A stretch of 64,000 nucleotides of DNA from Saprospiraceae bacterium (GCA_016715985.1 JADJXD010000001.1:62001-126000); one strand, 5' to 3'. Positions 43,961 through 54,085 are shown, counted from the stretch's first letter. Numbers and translations are program-made. Notes: generated by a model not told the origin, from the letters alone.

Positions 43961-46294
43961 GTGAAACAACTTATCATCTTATTATTGCTAGTCAGTTTCA
44001 CCACTGCTCAGGGACAAAAATTACCCGACCAGTGGAATTTTTCAGAAGAAAATCATATACTGTCTTCAGGAGAAATCCTTTCAACAGATCTTTATGATGA
44101 AAGCAAACTGGAAGATATCAGGTTGTACTTTTCGCAACCAAATTTCTGGACATTACTCACACAAAATTACAACTCAAAAACAGATTTATCTGCGAGACTG
44201 GTTTATCAGGGTGAAAATTATGATAGCGTAGGGATCAGATTCAAAGGTCAGACGTCGTACTTCATGAATAATACGCAAAAAAAATCTTTTAATATTTCAA
44301 TGGATTATGTCAAAGACATTCAAAAGTTGAGTTCATTTAAAACTTTAAATCTAAACAATTCGTGGCAAGACCCATCCTTTATGAGGGAAGTGTTGTATTA
44401 CAGACTGATCCGAAAGCATTCTCCGGCTGCTAAAGCAAATTTTGTAAAACTTTATATTAATGATGAATATTGGGGTGTTTATCAAAATTTACAACAATTG
44501 AATAAAGACTTTCTGGAGGAATGGTACGAAAGCAATGATGGAATAAACTTTCGTGCAGACGTGCCGGATGGAACAACCGGTACACCAGGACCAGGCGGAG
44601 GAGGGATGTGGGGAGACGGCACAGCAGCATTAAACTATCTGGGTTCTGATACTTCCCTTTATCAAAAATATTACACTTTAAAAAGTTCGGATCAACCCGA
44701 CCCCTGGACTGAACTTGTGAAAGCATGTGAAATACTTAATGCAACACCCGTTGCCAATCTTGAAAATGTTGCACCTTTCTTTTTTGATATAGACAAAATT
44801 CTATGGCATCTTGCATGTGAAATCGCATTTTCGGATGATGATAGTTATGTTTATAAGGGTAAGATGGACTACTATCTTTATCAGGATGCTGAAACGAAAA
44901 GATTTTCTACTTATGACTATGATGCCAATAGTACCATGAAAACACAAAATATCAATTGGTCACCTTTTTATAATGCGCAAAAAGTTAATTATCCACTATT
45001 AAACAAACTATTGGCTGTTCCGGCATACAGACAACGATATCTTGCACACATGCGAACTATCATAAATGAACTTTTTGATGAAAACAAAGTCAACACATTG
45101 ATTGACCAATACGATTCATTAATAAGAACGTCTGTTCAGTCCGACACTAAAAAACCGACTTCAAACAATGCCTACATTAATGAACTGACGGTTCTGAAAA
45201 ATTTTATCAAAAACAGAAAAACCAATTTGCTTGCAAACAATGAAGTAAAAGCTCCAAGTCCAACGATAACAGAAGTTTATTACCATAACGGCACTATGAA
45301 ATGGGGTAAAATTTCTGCCGGTTCAGAGGCAATCATCCATGCAGCTGTTTCATTTACAGCAGGTATTCAGAAAGTAAATCTATATTACAGTGAAGGATTC
45401 TCCGGATTATTTTTCCCGGTTGAGATGTATGATTCAGGAACAGATGGGGATTTAATAGCAAATGATGGTGTTTTCACGTATAAAACCGAAGCATTTAAAG
45501 GAGGTACATTAGTGAGATTTTATGTGGAAGCTATCGGAAATGATTCAGTTAAGAGCAGATCTTACTACCCTGCCGGAGCCGAACATCAATTACTTTATTA
45601 TATTGTTGAACCTGTGACAGTTGAGAATACCAGCATTGTTATCAATGAATTTATGGCTACGAATACCGGAATAGTAAAAGATGAGTTTGGAGAAAACGAA
45701 GACTGGATCGAATTATACAATACGACCAATCAGGCCATAGATATGTCAGGATTTTATATTTCTGATAAGACAGATAATCCTACTAAATTCAAGTTTGCGG
45801 AAGGAACTATAATCGAAGGAAACGGATTCCTGATTGTATGGGCTGATGAAGACGGAAGTCAGGGTCCGTTGCACGCAAATTTTAAACTTTCTTTAGATGG
45901 CGAGTCTATCATATTATCAAACAAAAATCTGGAAATATTAGACAACGTCACCTTTGGCCCGCAAGTGACTAATAAATCTTCTGCCCGAATACCCAACGGA
46001 ACAGGACCTTTCATCATCGGAGATCATTCTTTCAATGCGAATAATGATGGCACTTCTACCACTTATGACTATTCGGAAAGCGGCTTTACATTTTATCCAA
46101 ATCCTGCGACCGAAAGTATAAAGGTAAAATCTGTGGAAAGCGGTAATTTCGAAATCATTAACCTTACTGGTGAGAAAGTTTCTGGCTTTTCTATCAATAA
46201 TGAAGAAATTCGGGTTTCTGTACTTGAAATGGCCGCCGGAATTTATATTATCAGATCAGGGCAAACCAGTAAAAAGCTAATATTGATAAAGTAA
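43961..46294 (+). CDS. CotH-family protein with LTD and T9SS sorting domain
   Basis: The 777-residue protein has a signal peptide (MKQLIILLLLVSFTTAQGQ), a CotH kinase-like domain (about 50-400: VGIRFKGQTSYFMNNTQKKS, INDEYWGVYQNLQQLNKDFL, YDYDANST), a lamin-tail domain (about 555-680: IVINEFMATNTGIVKDEFGE) and a type A T9SS sorting domain (about 700-777: FTFYPNPATESIKVKSVESG ending KKLILIK). CotH is a secreted kinase in spore-coat systems; here it is exported by T9SS and attached to or released from the surface. The GTG at 43961 is the start. Confidence 0.9.
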   Translation: MKQLIILLLLVSFTTAQGQKLPDQWNFSEENHILSSGEILSTDLYDESKLEDIRLYFSQPNFWTLLTQNYNSKTDLSARLVYQGENYDSVGIRFKGQTSYFMNNTQKKSFNISMDYVKDIQKLSSFKTLNLNNSWQDPSFMREVLYYRLIRKHSPAAKANFVKLYINDEYWGVYQNLQQLNKDFLEEWYESNDGINFRADVPDGTTGTPGPGGGGMWGDGTAALNYLGSDTSLYQKYYTLKSSDQPDPWTELVKACEILNATPVANLENVAPFFFDIDKILWHLACEIAFSDDDSYVYKGKMDYYLYQDAETKRFSTYDYDANSTMKTQNINWSPFYNAQKVNYPLLNKLLAVPAYRQRYLAHMRTIINELFDENKVNTLIDQYDSLIRTSVQSDTKKPTSNNAYINELTVLKNFIKNRKTNLLANNEVKAPSPTITEVYYHNGTMKWGKISAGSEAIIHAAVSFTAGIQKVNLYYSEGFSGLFFPVEMYDSGTDGDLIANDGVFTYKTEAFKGGTLVRFYVEAIGNDSVKSRSYYPAGAEHQLLYYIVEPVTVENTSIVINEFMATNTGIVKDEFGENEDWIELYNTTNQAIDMSGFYISDKTDNPTKFKFAEGTIIEGNGFLIVWADEDGSQGPLHANFKLSLDGESIILSNKNLEILDNVTFGPQVTNKSSARIPNGTGPFIIGDHSFNANNDGTSTTYDYSESGFTFYPNPATESIKVKSVESGNFEIINLTGEKVSGFSINNEEIRVSVLEMAAGIYIIRSGQTSKKLILIK

Positions 46295-46313
46295 GAAAGG
46301 ATTTCCCTATTTA

Positions 46314-47951
46314 TCAGCCTTTTTTTTCTATCTCTCTGAGACTCTCCATTCTGTTTCTTATCAGGAAAGCATCAATCGTTTCGAAATGCTCGATGACCCT
46401 CTTATCTCTGAATTCAAAAACTTTTTCCGCAAGTCCCTGAAGAAAATCCCGGTCATGTGATACCAGAATCAAAGTACCGTCAAATGCAAGTAAAGCTTCT
46501 TTCAAAACATCTTTTGACCTGATATCCAGGTGATTGGTAGGCTCATCCAGAATCAACAGATTAACAGGTTCAAGTAACAATCGCACCATTGCGAGACGTG
46601 TTCTTTCGCCACCGGAAAGAACGCTCACCTTTTTATCAATATCATCTCCTGAAAACATAAAACATCCCAGAATATTCTTAAGTTGTGTACGGATATCGCC
46701 ATCCGCCACTTCATCTACTGTCTGAAATACGGTGAGAGTAGGGTCCAGCATTGCTGCCTGATTCTGAGCAAAATAGCCAACTTTCGCATTATGACCCAGT
46801 TCACATTTGCCATCAAAGTTTATTTCTTTCATGATGGCTTTGATCATTGTTGACTTTCCTTCCCCATTTCTACCTACAAATGCTACTTTCTGTCCTCTTT
46901 CAATGGTCATATTCGCATCTTTAAAGACAACATGATCGCCATAACTCTTGGACATATGTTCTACCGTCACCGGATAGTCACCTGATCTTAGCGAAGGCGG
47001 AAATCTGAGTTTTAAGGAAGAATTATCTATTTCATCAATTTCTATCAACGTCATTTTTTCGAGCATTCTTTCTACGGAATTGACCTGATTTGCTTTAGAG
47101 TATGTGCCTCTGAATCTTTCGATAAAAAGTTCACTCTCAGCAATGACTTTCTGTTGTTCTTTATACGCTTTAATTTGTGCAGCACGTCTTTCTTCTCTCA
47201 GTTGCAGATAATGGGAATAGTTAGCTTTGTAATCATAAATCCTTCCCATAGTGACTTCTATGGTCCGGTTGGTAATATTATCTATAAAAGCTTTATCGTG
47301 AGATATGACCATAACTGCTTTTGCCTTGTTAATCAGAAAATTTTCAAGCCAGATAACGGATTGAATATCAATGTGATTTGTAGGCTCATCCAATAATATC
47401 AAATCCGGTTTTTTGAGTAATATTTTTGCAAGTTCGATTCTCATTCGCCATCCTCCACTAAACTCGCTGGTTGGTCTGTTGAAGTCGTCTCTCTCAAAAC
47501 CCAGTCCCAATAATGTTTTTTCTACTTCAGCATCATAATTGATATCTTCGAGTGAATAAAATTTCTCACCCAATTCTGATGATTTTTCAATTAAAAGCAT
47601 GTAATCGTCTGATTCATAATCTGTTCGGGTTTCCAATTCCTTGGTGTAAAAAGCCATCTGATCCCGCATTTCAAAAATCTGACCGAATGCTTTCAAAGTT
47701 TCTTCAAATACTGTAGAATTATCATCCGTAAGCAAATGTTGCGGCAAATATGCGATAACAGCTTCTTTAGGAGCTCTTACATGTCCGCGGGTCGGCTTCT
47801 GTGCCCCGGCTATAATTTTCATCATGGTGGACTTCCCTGCCCCATTTTTACCCATCAGGGCTATCTTATCGTTTTCATTGATAACAAAAGAAACATCACT
47901 AAACAATGAGTGCCCACTAAATTCTACCGTCAAACCGTCAACAGAAATCAT
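46314..47951 (-). CDS. ABC-F ATPase
   Basis: At 545 residues it has two ATP-binding cassettes: Walker A ALMGKNGAGKSTMMKI with signature FSGGWRMRIELAKILLKKPD, and FVGRNGEGKSTMIKAIM with VLSGGERTRLAMVRLLLE. A P-site tRNA interaction linker (about 240-310, EERRAAQIKAYKEQQKVIAE) joins them. No membrane segment is present. ABC-F proteins such as EttA/YbiT act on the ribosome. The subclass cannot be fixed by eye. It is convergent with the CotH gene. Confidence 0.9.
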   Translation of the reverse strand: MISVDGLTVEFSGHSLFSDVSFVINENDKIALMGKNGAGKSTMMKIIAGAQKPTRGHVRAPKEAVIAYLPQHLLTDDNSTVFEETLKAFGQIFEMRDQMAFYTKELETRTDYESDDYMLLIEKSSELGEKFYSLEDINYDAEVEKTLLGLGFERDDFNRPTSEFSGGWRMRIELAKILLKKPDLILLDEPTNHIDIQSVIWLENFLINKAKAVMVISHDKAFIDNITNRTIEVTMGRIYDYKANYSHYLQLREERRAAQIKAYKEQQKVIAESELFIERFRGTYSKANQVNSVERMLEKMTLIEIDEIDNSSLKLRFPPSLRSGDYPVTVEHMSKSYGDHVVFKDANMTIERGQKVAFVGRNGEGKSTMIKAIMKEINFDGKCELGHNAKVGYFAQNQAAMLDPTLTVFQTVDEVADGDIRTQLKNILGCFMFSGDDIDKKVSVLSGGERTRLAMVRLLLEPVNLLILDEPTNHLDIRSKDVLKEALLAFDGTLILVSHDRDFLQGLAEKVFEFRDKRVIEHFETIDAFLIRNRMESLREIEKKG

Positions 47952-47974
47952 ATCTAAAAATTATTTTGAAGGTG

Positions 47975-47982
47975 CAAAAGTA
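47975..47982 (-). promoter_or_regulatory. -7 box for the ABC-F gene
   Basis: CAAAAGTA on the plus strand reads TACTTTTG on the minus strand (TAnnTTTG), 24 bases before the ATG. Confidence 0.55.
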
Positions 47983-48078
47983 AGAAAAAGAGTCCTTTGT
48001 GGAAATTAAATCTAAAATATCAGCTTTTGGTAATTTAACTATTTATATTACAATTAAGTAAACATTACACTTTAGTAT

Positions 48079-48086
48079 TATATTTG
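48079..48086 (+). promoter_or_regulatory. -7 box for rmuC
   Basis: TATATTTG matches TAnnTTTG. It overlaps the TTG (48084) of the longer reading frame, so the ATG at 48108 is preferred as the start. Confidence 0.55.
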
Positions 48087-48107
48087 CACCAATCATATTT
48101 TGTAATT

Positions 48108-49433
48108 ATGCTGGAGTTTAAACAATCCGTTTTTATCGCAATAATAATATCAGTCATTCTGATCACAGTCATTATCATTTTCCTGTATTTTGACAGTAAG
48201 ATAAAATTACTGCGCCAAACAATTAAGACTGCCGAAGACTATATTCTGCAATTAAATAATATGCTGAAAATTGAAAAAGAATCTAAAAATGAATTTCATA
48301 ATATAAACCGAAAACTGGAATTAAATCTGACTGCCATGGAAGCAGACTTCAGAAATCTGAAAGAACGATACGAAGCAGAAGTCACGGATTACGACCGGCA
48401 ATTACAAAAGTTTGAAAATATAGCAAATCGTGTTCTCCATACCCAATCGGCAGCTATGGACGAAAAACAAAAAACCGGAATGAAAGAAGTTTTGGAACCA
48501 TTAAAAGAAAGAATTAAGTCATTTGAAGAAAAAATTGAAAAGACCAATATTGAGACTGTTCAAAGGCATGAATCATTGAAAGAACAGATGAAATATCTCT
48601 ATGAGAAAAGCGATCAGGTCTCTAAAGATGCCAATAATCTGGCTAAAGCACTCAAGGGAGATTTTAAAAAGCAAGGTAACTGGGGAGAAATAATTCTTGA
48701 ATCAATCCTTGACAAATCAGGTCTTAAGAAGAATCGGGAATACTTTATCCAACAGACTGAAAGAAATGAACAAGGTAGAATGCTTAAACCCGATGTTGTC
48801 ATCCAATTACCGGATGGCAAAAAACTCATCATCGATTCCAAAGTTTCATTAGTTGCATACGAAAACATGATAAATGGTGAAAGTGAAGAAATTCAGAAGC
48901 ATGCTCACAAAGCCCATGTCTATGCTGTCAAAACGCATATTGACACACTTTCTGCTAAAAATTATCATGACCTTTACAAAACCCAAAGTCCGGATTTTGT
49001 GCTGATGTTTATTCCTATTGATACTGCATTCAGTGCTGCCCTGACATTAGATCCTGATTTGTACGGTTACGCTTTTGACAAAAACATTGTAATTGTCACT
49101 TCATCTACATTACTTGCCACGCTAAAAACAGTAGAAAGTATGTGGCGCAATGATAAACAAAACAGATTTGCAATAGAGATTGCGGAGGAAGCCGGCAAAA
49201 TGTATGATAAATTTGTTGGTTTTGTGGAAGATATGGAAAAATTAGGAAAGCAGTTGCATACAGCTCAGAACACTTATAATGATTCCATGAAAAAATTACA
49301 AACCGGATCCGGAAATTTGGTTTCCAAAGCAGAAAATCTGAAATCTTTGGGTGCAAAAGCAAATAAGAGCTTGCCAAAAGAAAAGGGAATTGATGAAAAG
49401 GAAGATCTGAACCTGATTTATGCAAATCATTAA
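48108..49433 (+). CDS. rmuC: DNA recombination protein RmuC
   Basis: Starting at 48108, the protein has one N-terminal membrane helix (SVFIAIIISVILITVIIIFL), a long coiled coil (about 30-180) and the RmuC nuclease-like domain: KQGNWGEIILESILDKSGLK, PDVVIQLPDGKKLIIDSKVS and FVLMFIPIDTAFSAAL. RmuC limits inversions and other rearrangements; the domain resembles PD-(D/E)XK nucleases with its D and S-K residues. It precedes a dodecin gene by about 200 bases. Confidence 0.9.
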   Translation: MLEFKQSVFIAIIISVILITVIIIFLYFDSKIKLLRQTIKTAEDYILQLNNMLKIEKESKNEFHNINRKLELNLTAMEADFRNLKERYEAEVTDYDRQLQKFENIANRVLHTQSAAMDEKQKTGMKEVLEPLKERIKSFEEKIEKTNIETVQRHESLKEQMKYLYEKSDQVSKDANNLAKALKGDFKKQGNWGEIILESILDKSGLKKNREYFIQQTERNEQGRMLKPDVVIQLPDGKKLIIDSKVSLVAYENMINGESEEIQKHAHKAHVYAVKTHIDTLSAKNYHDLYKTQSPDFVLMFIPIDTAFSAALTLDPDLYGYAFDKNIVIVTSSTLLATLKTVESMWRNDKQNRFAIEIAEEAGKMYDKFVGFVEDMEKLGKQLHTAQNTYNDSMKKLQTGSGNLVSKAENLKSLGAKANKSLPKEKGIDEKEDLNLIYANH

Positions 49434-49549
49434 AAGGGTAAAGTACAACTTTAATACTCTTTATTACGTTTTAGTATAAGTTGTCTCACTGTATGGTTAA
49501 AGAGCAATCAGGCAAAATAACCCATGAATCCAAATACTCTAAAAGCTAC

Positions 49550-49593
49550 TTGAATCGTTTACTTTTTGGTTAAGTGGATTCAAATAAACGATT
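49550..49593 (+). promoter_or_regulatory. Overlapping alternative hairpins upstream of dodecin
   Basis: TTGAATC (49550-49556) can pair with GATTCAA (49577-49583), and AATCGTTTA (49553-49561) with TAAACGATT (49585-49593). The two stems share bases 49553-49556 and exclude each other, as in switch-like leaders. It lies 49 bases before the dodecin ATG. It could also be a dispersed palindrome. Confidence 0.35.
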
Positions 49594-49641
49594 TGGCAAT
49601 TTTAATCGTATATTCTTTTTTCATTTTAAAATACAAAAATT

Positions 49642-49851
49642 ATGTCAGTAGTAAAAGTTATTGAAGTTATCTCATCATCAGACAAAGGAATTGAAGATGC
49701 TATGCAAAAAGCGGTGTCAGAAGTATCAAAAACTATCAGAAATATCGATTCAGTTTATGTTAAAGACATCAAGGCACATGTGAAAGATGGAAAAATAACC
49801 ACTTACGGAGTCATATGTAAATTGTCTTTCAGAGTGGATACAGAAAGCTAA
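49642..49851 (+). CDS. Dodecin-family protein
   Basis: The 69-residue protein starts SVVKVIEVISSSDKGIEDAM and continues IRNIDSVYVKDIKAHVKDGK, the dodecin pattern. Dodecins form 12-mers that store flavin or CoA. In flavin-binding dodecins a Trp stacks on the flavin in the region that here reads DSVYVKD; the Trp is missing, so flavin binding of the classical type is doubtful. It has its own terminator. Confidence 0.85.
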   Translation: MSVVKVIEVISSSDKGIEDAMQKAVSEVSKTIRNIDSVYVKDIKAHVKDGKITTYGVICKLSFRVDTES

Positions 49852-49867
49852 TTTCTGATAACAAATC

Positions 49868-49900
49868 AAAACTCTTTCCAAAAAATATTGGATAGAGTTT
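49868..49900. terminator. Terminator between dodecin and the M36 protease
   Basis: AAACTCTTTCCA (49868-49879) pairs with TGGATAGAGTTT (49889-49900) with one mismatch, followed by a T-rich run. Its A-rich 5' side lets it serve the convergent M36 gene as well. Confidence 0.7.
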
Positions 49901-49936
49901 TGGTTTATTTTGGATTTTCCGAATTCTACCTTTCAT

Positions 49937-52717
49937 CTAATTGACTTTTAATATTGCAGAACTTCCTTCAAATGTCAGTTGTCCTTCATTCTTTATAATA
50001 TGACCTATGTCTTCCAAAACTTTATCTCTGACTATTACATCTTTCAATGTCAGATTTCCATTATTTATAACTGATCTTATCTGGCCGCTTTGAGCACCGG
50101 TCAAACCTAATTTTTCAATAAATATCTCAATATTCTCTTCAATATGAAAAGCGGGCGAAGACTCCGGCGCTAAAATTCTAATTGCATCCGGATTTCTGGT
50201 TTTAAAATTCAGATTTTTGTTTAAAACAATCGGACCTTCAGTTAGAGATATAGCTTGTCCTATCAACAAAGGTGAGAATCTGATAGTATCACCTGCTACC
50301 GCACAATTAATTGCTGACCTCAGAGAGTAATCACCTGAGTTATTGGTATTTCGTACATATTTACAGCAAGACGGCGGCAAATTGAAGGCTTGCGTACCAT
50401 CTGAACGGTTATTTGAGCTGCCTTGAACAGCACTAAACCCAAGACCCCTTTTTGCAAATGCTTCCCAAATCATACATTGATGAATACCTCCATAAAGTGC
50501 GAGATCTGCCTGTAATATTGCATCTCTTCCTGTTACAAAACCCGGAGAACAAGGTTGCAATTTTAATGCTTCCGTTACTAATGTCAATGCTATATTATTG
50601 CCACCTGTACCTCTGTAGATATCCGGATCAAAACCATATTCTGCAATGAGTGACCAGGTAAGTTCCCAAAGCATGGCACACCAAACTGAGCCGATACCAT
50701 GTGGAATACTCGCTGTTTTAATGGCATCGTAGGTATGCGGATTTATTGACATGTTGGTGGTGTATGGATAAGGTCTGATTCCGTTTCCATTAGACGGCTG
50801 ACTAATTACATAATTGCCAATTCCCCTTGGTGTGCTCCCGATATCACTTTCGTTCATAGTCAGCATTAATCCAAACCAGTCACTCCAGCCCTCACCCATT
50901 TGTTCCTGATTATTTAAACAACCTGCATTGCCTGCACCACCTGTTAATCTGATGGAGATTCCATGTCCATATTCATGTGTAATAATGCAATTATCATAAT
51001 CACCATCAATTTGGATGCTTTGTGTTCCTGTCATAGAAACTGTTAAGCCCGGAATCTGCAATCTCAGGGTATTGCAGTTAGACTGGCTAATCATTACACA
51101 GGGTATCGTTACCTGATTGCCCACAGCGCCGGCCCCCATTGAAAATGGATCTCCGGCAACGTTATTACAAACGATCACAGCTATTGCTCCGGCATTTTGT
51201 GCGTTCAGACATTTGGCACCAAACTCGCATGAACCTCTATCTATTAATGCTATTTTACTATTTATCACAGCGCCATTTGTGAGTGCATTACATGCCAGAG
51301 TTGGATTACCGGTACCATCATTAGCTATGACCACATCACCGGATACAGAATAAGTCTGTGAACCAAAAGCCGCTTTGGAAGCACCATACGTTCCGGAGAC
51401 AGATATAGGAGTATTTACCGTAAATGTAATTCCGGATCCCGGATTCCAGAGAAACATTTGCATTCTTGGATTATTTCCATCGGGTGGTGTAGCAAAATTT
51501 GCATTATTTGTACTTTCACCATCCAAAGCATCCGCCCTGACAAAATCATTTGCCAATCCACCGTTACCGTAGTTGTTTTGCTGAAAATTTCCCGCTGGTT
51601 CATCAAATCCATACTGATAAAAAACATCATGAATGACATTATTCCAATAAAAAAGGTTTGTAATAGCCGCATTCTGGCTGACGGCTGGTTGTTGTGTAAA
51701 ATCAATCGGAAAGTCGAAAACCAAATCAGGACCGCCCTGCGCCATCGCCCCCAAGGTATTGTTGTTGCCATCAATGTCTTCCCTTGCTTCCACATTATTG
51801 CCTTTAGTAGTAGTATGTTCTGCACCTGTCACACCATTTGTATCATGCCATCCGTACGGAGAGGCAATACTATCCGCCGGATTAATGACTAAGACTCTAC
51901 CGCCATGAGAAGGACTTTCGACACCTAAAGGATATACACGATAAGCATTACTGATTGTCTCAGACTCGGACTCTGTAACGTCATAAATGCCAGGCATTCT
52001 GAAATGTTTCAGAGCTTTATGAGAACAAATTTGATTGTTGTAGTCTGGATGACCAAAATCACAATTAAGATACAGATTTCTTCTTTCCAGAATATCTCCT
52101 GTCTCAGCATCTATAACAATTTGCCACCAGTTTGAAGCATCTGTTTCATGTATAAAAAACTCCCATGACAACTTCAATTGGTTTTCATTTATTGGAAAAT
52201 ATATCAATCTGGCAGGAATGTCTTCCGTTGAAATGCCGGACTTAGCGAAAACAGTTTGTTGGTCCTGTGTTTCCTTCTTTTCAATAGTCTGTATTGGTAA
52301 AGTATAGTTATAACCAAAGTCATTTGCTATTTTAAGTAAACATTCCAGCGAACTCAATAATGGTACTTCAGAATTTATCTTTGAAGAGAGATTCCGAATA
52401 AACTGGTCATTCAGTTGAGTCAAACTTCCATCAGATTTTTGATGAATACTAAGCACTCCGTCTCTGACTGTAATACCCTGATACCTTTGTTGAATGTAGG
52501 TATGAAGCAGTCCACTTCTTTTACTGGTGTGTTGATTTGATATTAAATAATCATCAAAGTCATCAGAATTATTAACAGATTTTAACTCTGACAAATGTAA
52601 AAGATATATTTCATTTAAGTCCTGCGCTTTTAAATTTAAGGTCTGAATAAAAATCAGAATATATAAATAACAGCTAAACTTTAAAAATCTGAAATTCAAA
52701 TTCCAAACAGACAACAT
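49937..52717 (-). CDS. Secreted M36 (fungalysin) metallopeptidase with PA insert and beta-helix tail
   Basis: I choose the ATG at 52715-52717, which gives a signal sequence (FRFLKFSCYLYILIFIQTLN) and avoids overlap with pyrC; the longer frame begins at 52780. The propeptide (FTP-like) runs to about 240. The catalytic HEYGHG is at about 578, with ALTLVTEALKLQPCSPGFVT and the GWSDWFG motif. A PA domain (about 420-555) is inserted before it. The last 140 residues look like a beta-helix (SGDYSLRSAINCAVAGDTIR). No T9SS sorting domain is seen. Confidence 0.85.
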   Translation of the reverse strand: MLSVWNLNFRFLKFSCYLYILIFIQTLNLKAQDLNEIYLLHLSELKSVNNSDDFDDYLISNQHTSKRSGLLHTYIQQRYQGITVRDGVLSIHQKSDGSLTQLNDQFIRNLSSKINSEVPLLSSLECLLKIANDFGYNYTLPIQTIEKKETQDQQTVFAKSGISTEDIPARLIYFPINENQLKLSWEFFIHETDASNWWQIVIDAETGDILERRNLYLNCDFGHPDYNNQICSHKALKHFRMPGIYDVTESESETISNAYRVYPLGVESPSHGGRVLVINPADSIASPYGWHDTNGVTGAEHTTTKGNNVEAREDIDGNNNTLGAMAQGGPDLVFDFPIDFTQQPAVSQNAAITNLFYWNNVIHDVFYQYGFDEPAGNFQQNNYGNGGLANDFVRADALDGESTNNANFATPPDGNNPRMQMFLWNPGSGITFTVNTPISVSGTYGASKAAFGSQTYSVSGDVVIANDGTGNPTLACNALTNGAVINSKIALIDRGSCEFGAKCLNAQNAGAIAVIVCNNVAGDPFSMGAGAVGNQVTIPCVMISQSNCNTLRLQIPGLTVSMTGTQSIQIDGDYDNCIITHEYGHGISIRLTGGAGNAGCLNNQEQMGEGWSDWFGLMLTMNESDIGSTPRGIGNYVISQPSNGNGIRPYPYTTNMSINPHTYDAIKTASIPHGIGSVWCAMLWELTWSLIAEYGFDPDIYRGTGGNNIALTLVTEALKLQPCSPGFVTGRDAILQADLALYGGIHQCMIWEAFAKRGLGFSAVQGSSNNRSDGTQAFNLPPSCCKYVRNTNNSGDYSLRSAINCAVAGDTIRFSPLLIGQAISLTEGPIVLNKNLNFKTRNPDAIRILAPESSPAFHIEENIEIFIEKLGLTGAQSGQIRSVINNGNLTLKDVIVRDKVLEDIGHIIKNEGQLTFEGSSAILKVN

Positions 52718-52730
52718 AATGATATATTTT

Positions 52731-54068
52731 TTACCGTTCGAATAAAAGCCTTTGACCTGCATTTTGTTTAAAAAAACCACTCGAATTATACACTTCTGTA
52801 CCGTTTACGATAGTTTTGACTACTTTGCCTTTGAATTTTTTTCCGGTCAATGGAGACCAGCCGCATTTGTAATAGATATTGTCTTTGTTTACAGTCCATT
52901 CAAACTCAGTGTCTATAAACACTAAATCAGCAAAGTAACCTTCATCGATATATCCTCTGCCTTTTACCTTAAAGCATTCTGCAGGTGCATGACACATTTT
53001 TTCAACCAAAACTTCCATACTCAGAAATCCTTTCTGAACCATTTCCAGCATAATATTTAAACTGTGCTGTACTAATGGCAAACCGGAAGGTGCATCGATA
53101 TACGGCTGCGACTTTTCATCAAATGTATGGGGTGCATGATCTGTTGCAATAATGTCAAGTCTTCCATCCAATAGTGCGGGCAGCAATTCTTTTTGATGCA
53201 TTACATCTTTGATAGCCGGATTACATTTAATTAGATTTCCGGATTGTTCATAATCATCTGCATTGTAATACAAATGGTGTACACAGACCTCTGATGTTAT
53301 TTTTTTGTCTCTTAAAAGAATATCATTTCTGAACAATGACAATTCATCTCTGGTAGAAATATGCAGAATATGTAATCTGGTATTAAATTTCTGTGCTAAT
53401 TCAACTGCAAAAGAAGATGACAAAAAACAAGCTTCCGCATTCCTGATCAAAGGGTGATGCTTTGCCGAGAGTTTATTCCCGAAATCAGATTTGAACTGTT
53501 CCAGATTTCTCAGAACAGTGGCTTCGTCTTCACAATGAGTAGCAATCAGCATCGGACTTTCAGAAAAAAGACATTCCAATGTTTTTGGGCTGTCAACGAG
53601 CATGTTTCCTGTACTTGACCCCATAAAAACTTTTATGCCACACACATCCGCAGGATTGGTAATTAATACTTCTTCCAGATTATCATTGGACACACCCATG
53701 TAAAAAGAATAATTGCAATAGGAGCTCCGTGCGGCAATATCATATTTTTCCTGCAATAATTCCTGGGTCAGCGTCCCGGGTTTGGTATTAGGCATTTCCA
53801 TAAAACTTGTAACTCCGCCAGCAATAGCTGCACGGGATTCAGTAGCAATATCCGCCTTGTGGGTTAGTCCGGGTTGTCTGAAATGTACCTGGTCATCTAT
53901 AATTCCCGGAATTATGGTGTGTCCTCTTGCATCAATTATATCCGAATTTTGGGGTATTAAAATATTCGAACCAATTTTTTCTATCATTCCATCTTTTATA
54001 AAAATATCTCCATAAAAAGATTTCCCTCTATTGACTACGTAAGCATTTTTGATGAGTAATTGAGCCAT
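52731..54068 (-). CDS. pyrC: Dihydroorotase PyrC (class I type)
   Basis: At 445 residues it matches dihydroorotase: PGIIDDQVHFRQPGLTHKAD, GGVTSFMEMPNTKPGTLTQE, HILHISTRDELSLF and IIATDHAPHTFDEKSQ. In most dihydroorotases the first metal motif is D-x-H-x-H-x-R; here it is D-D-Q-V-H-F-R, with the first His replaced by Gln. I have the impression that this D-D-Q form is common in Bacteroidota. The other ligands are intact. It is divergent from purK across a shared 68-base promoter region. Confidence 0.9.
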   Translation of the reverse strand: MAQLLIKNAYVVNRGKSFYGDIFIKDGMIEKIGSNILIPQNSDIIDARGHTIIPGIIDDQVHFRQPGLTHKADIATESRAAIAGGVTSFMEMPNTKPGTLTQELLQEKYDIAARSSYCNYSFYMGVSNDNLEEVLITNPADVCGIKVFMGSSTGNMLVDSPKTLECLFSESPMLIATHCEDEATVLRNLEQFKSDFGNKLSAKHHPLIRNAEACFLSSSFAVELAQKFNTRLHILHISTRDELSLFRNDILLRDKKITSEVCVHHLYYNADDYEQSGNLIKCNPAIKDVMHQKELLPALLDGRLDIIATDHAPHTFDEKSQPYIDAPSGLPLVQHSLNIMLEMVQKGFLSMEVLVEKMCHAPAECFKVKGRGYIDEGYFADLVFIDTEFEWTVNKDNIYYKCGWSPLTGKKFKGKVVKTIVNGTEVYNSSGFFKQNAGQRLLFER

Positions 54069-54085
54069 TTGTTTAAATTTGGCAT

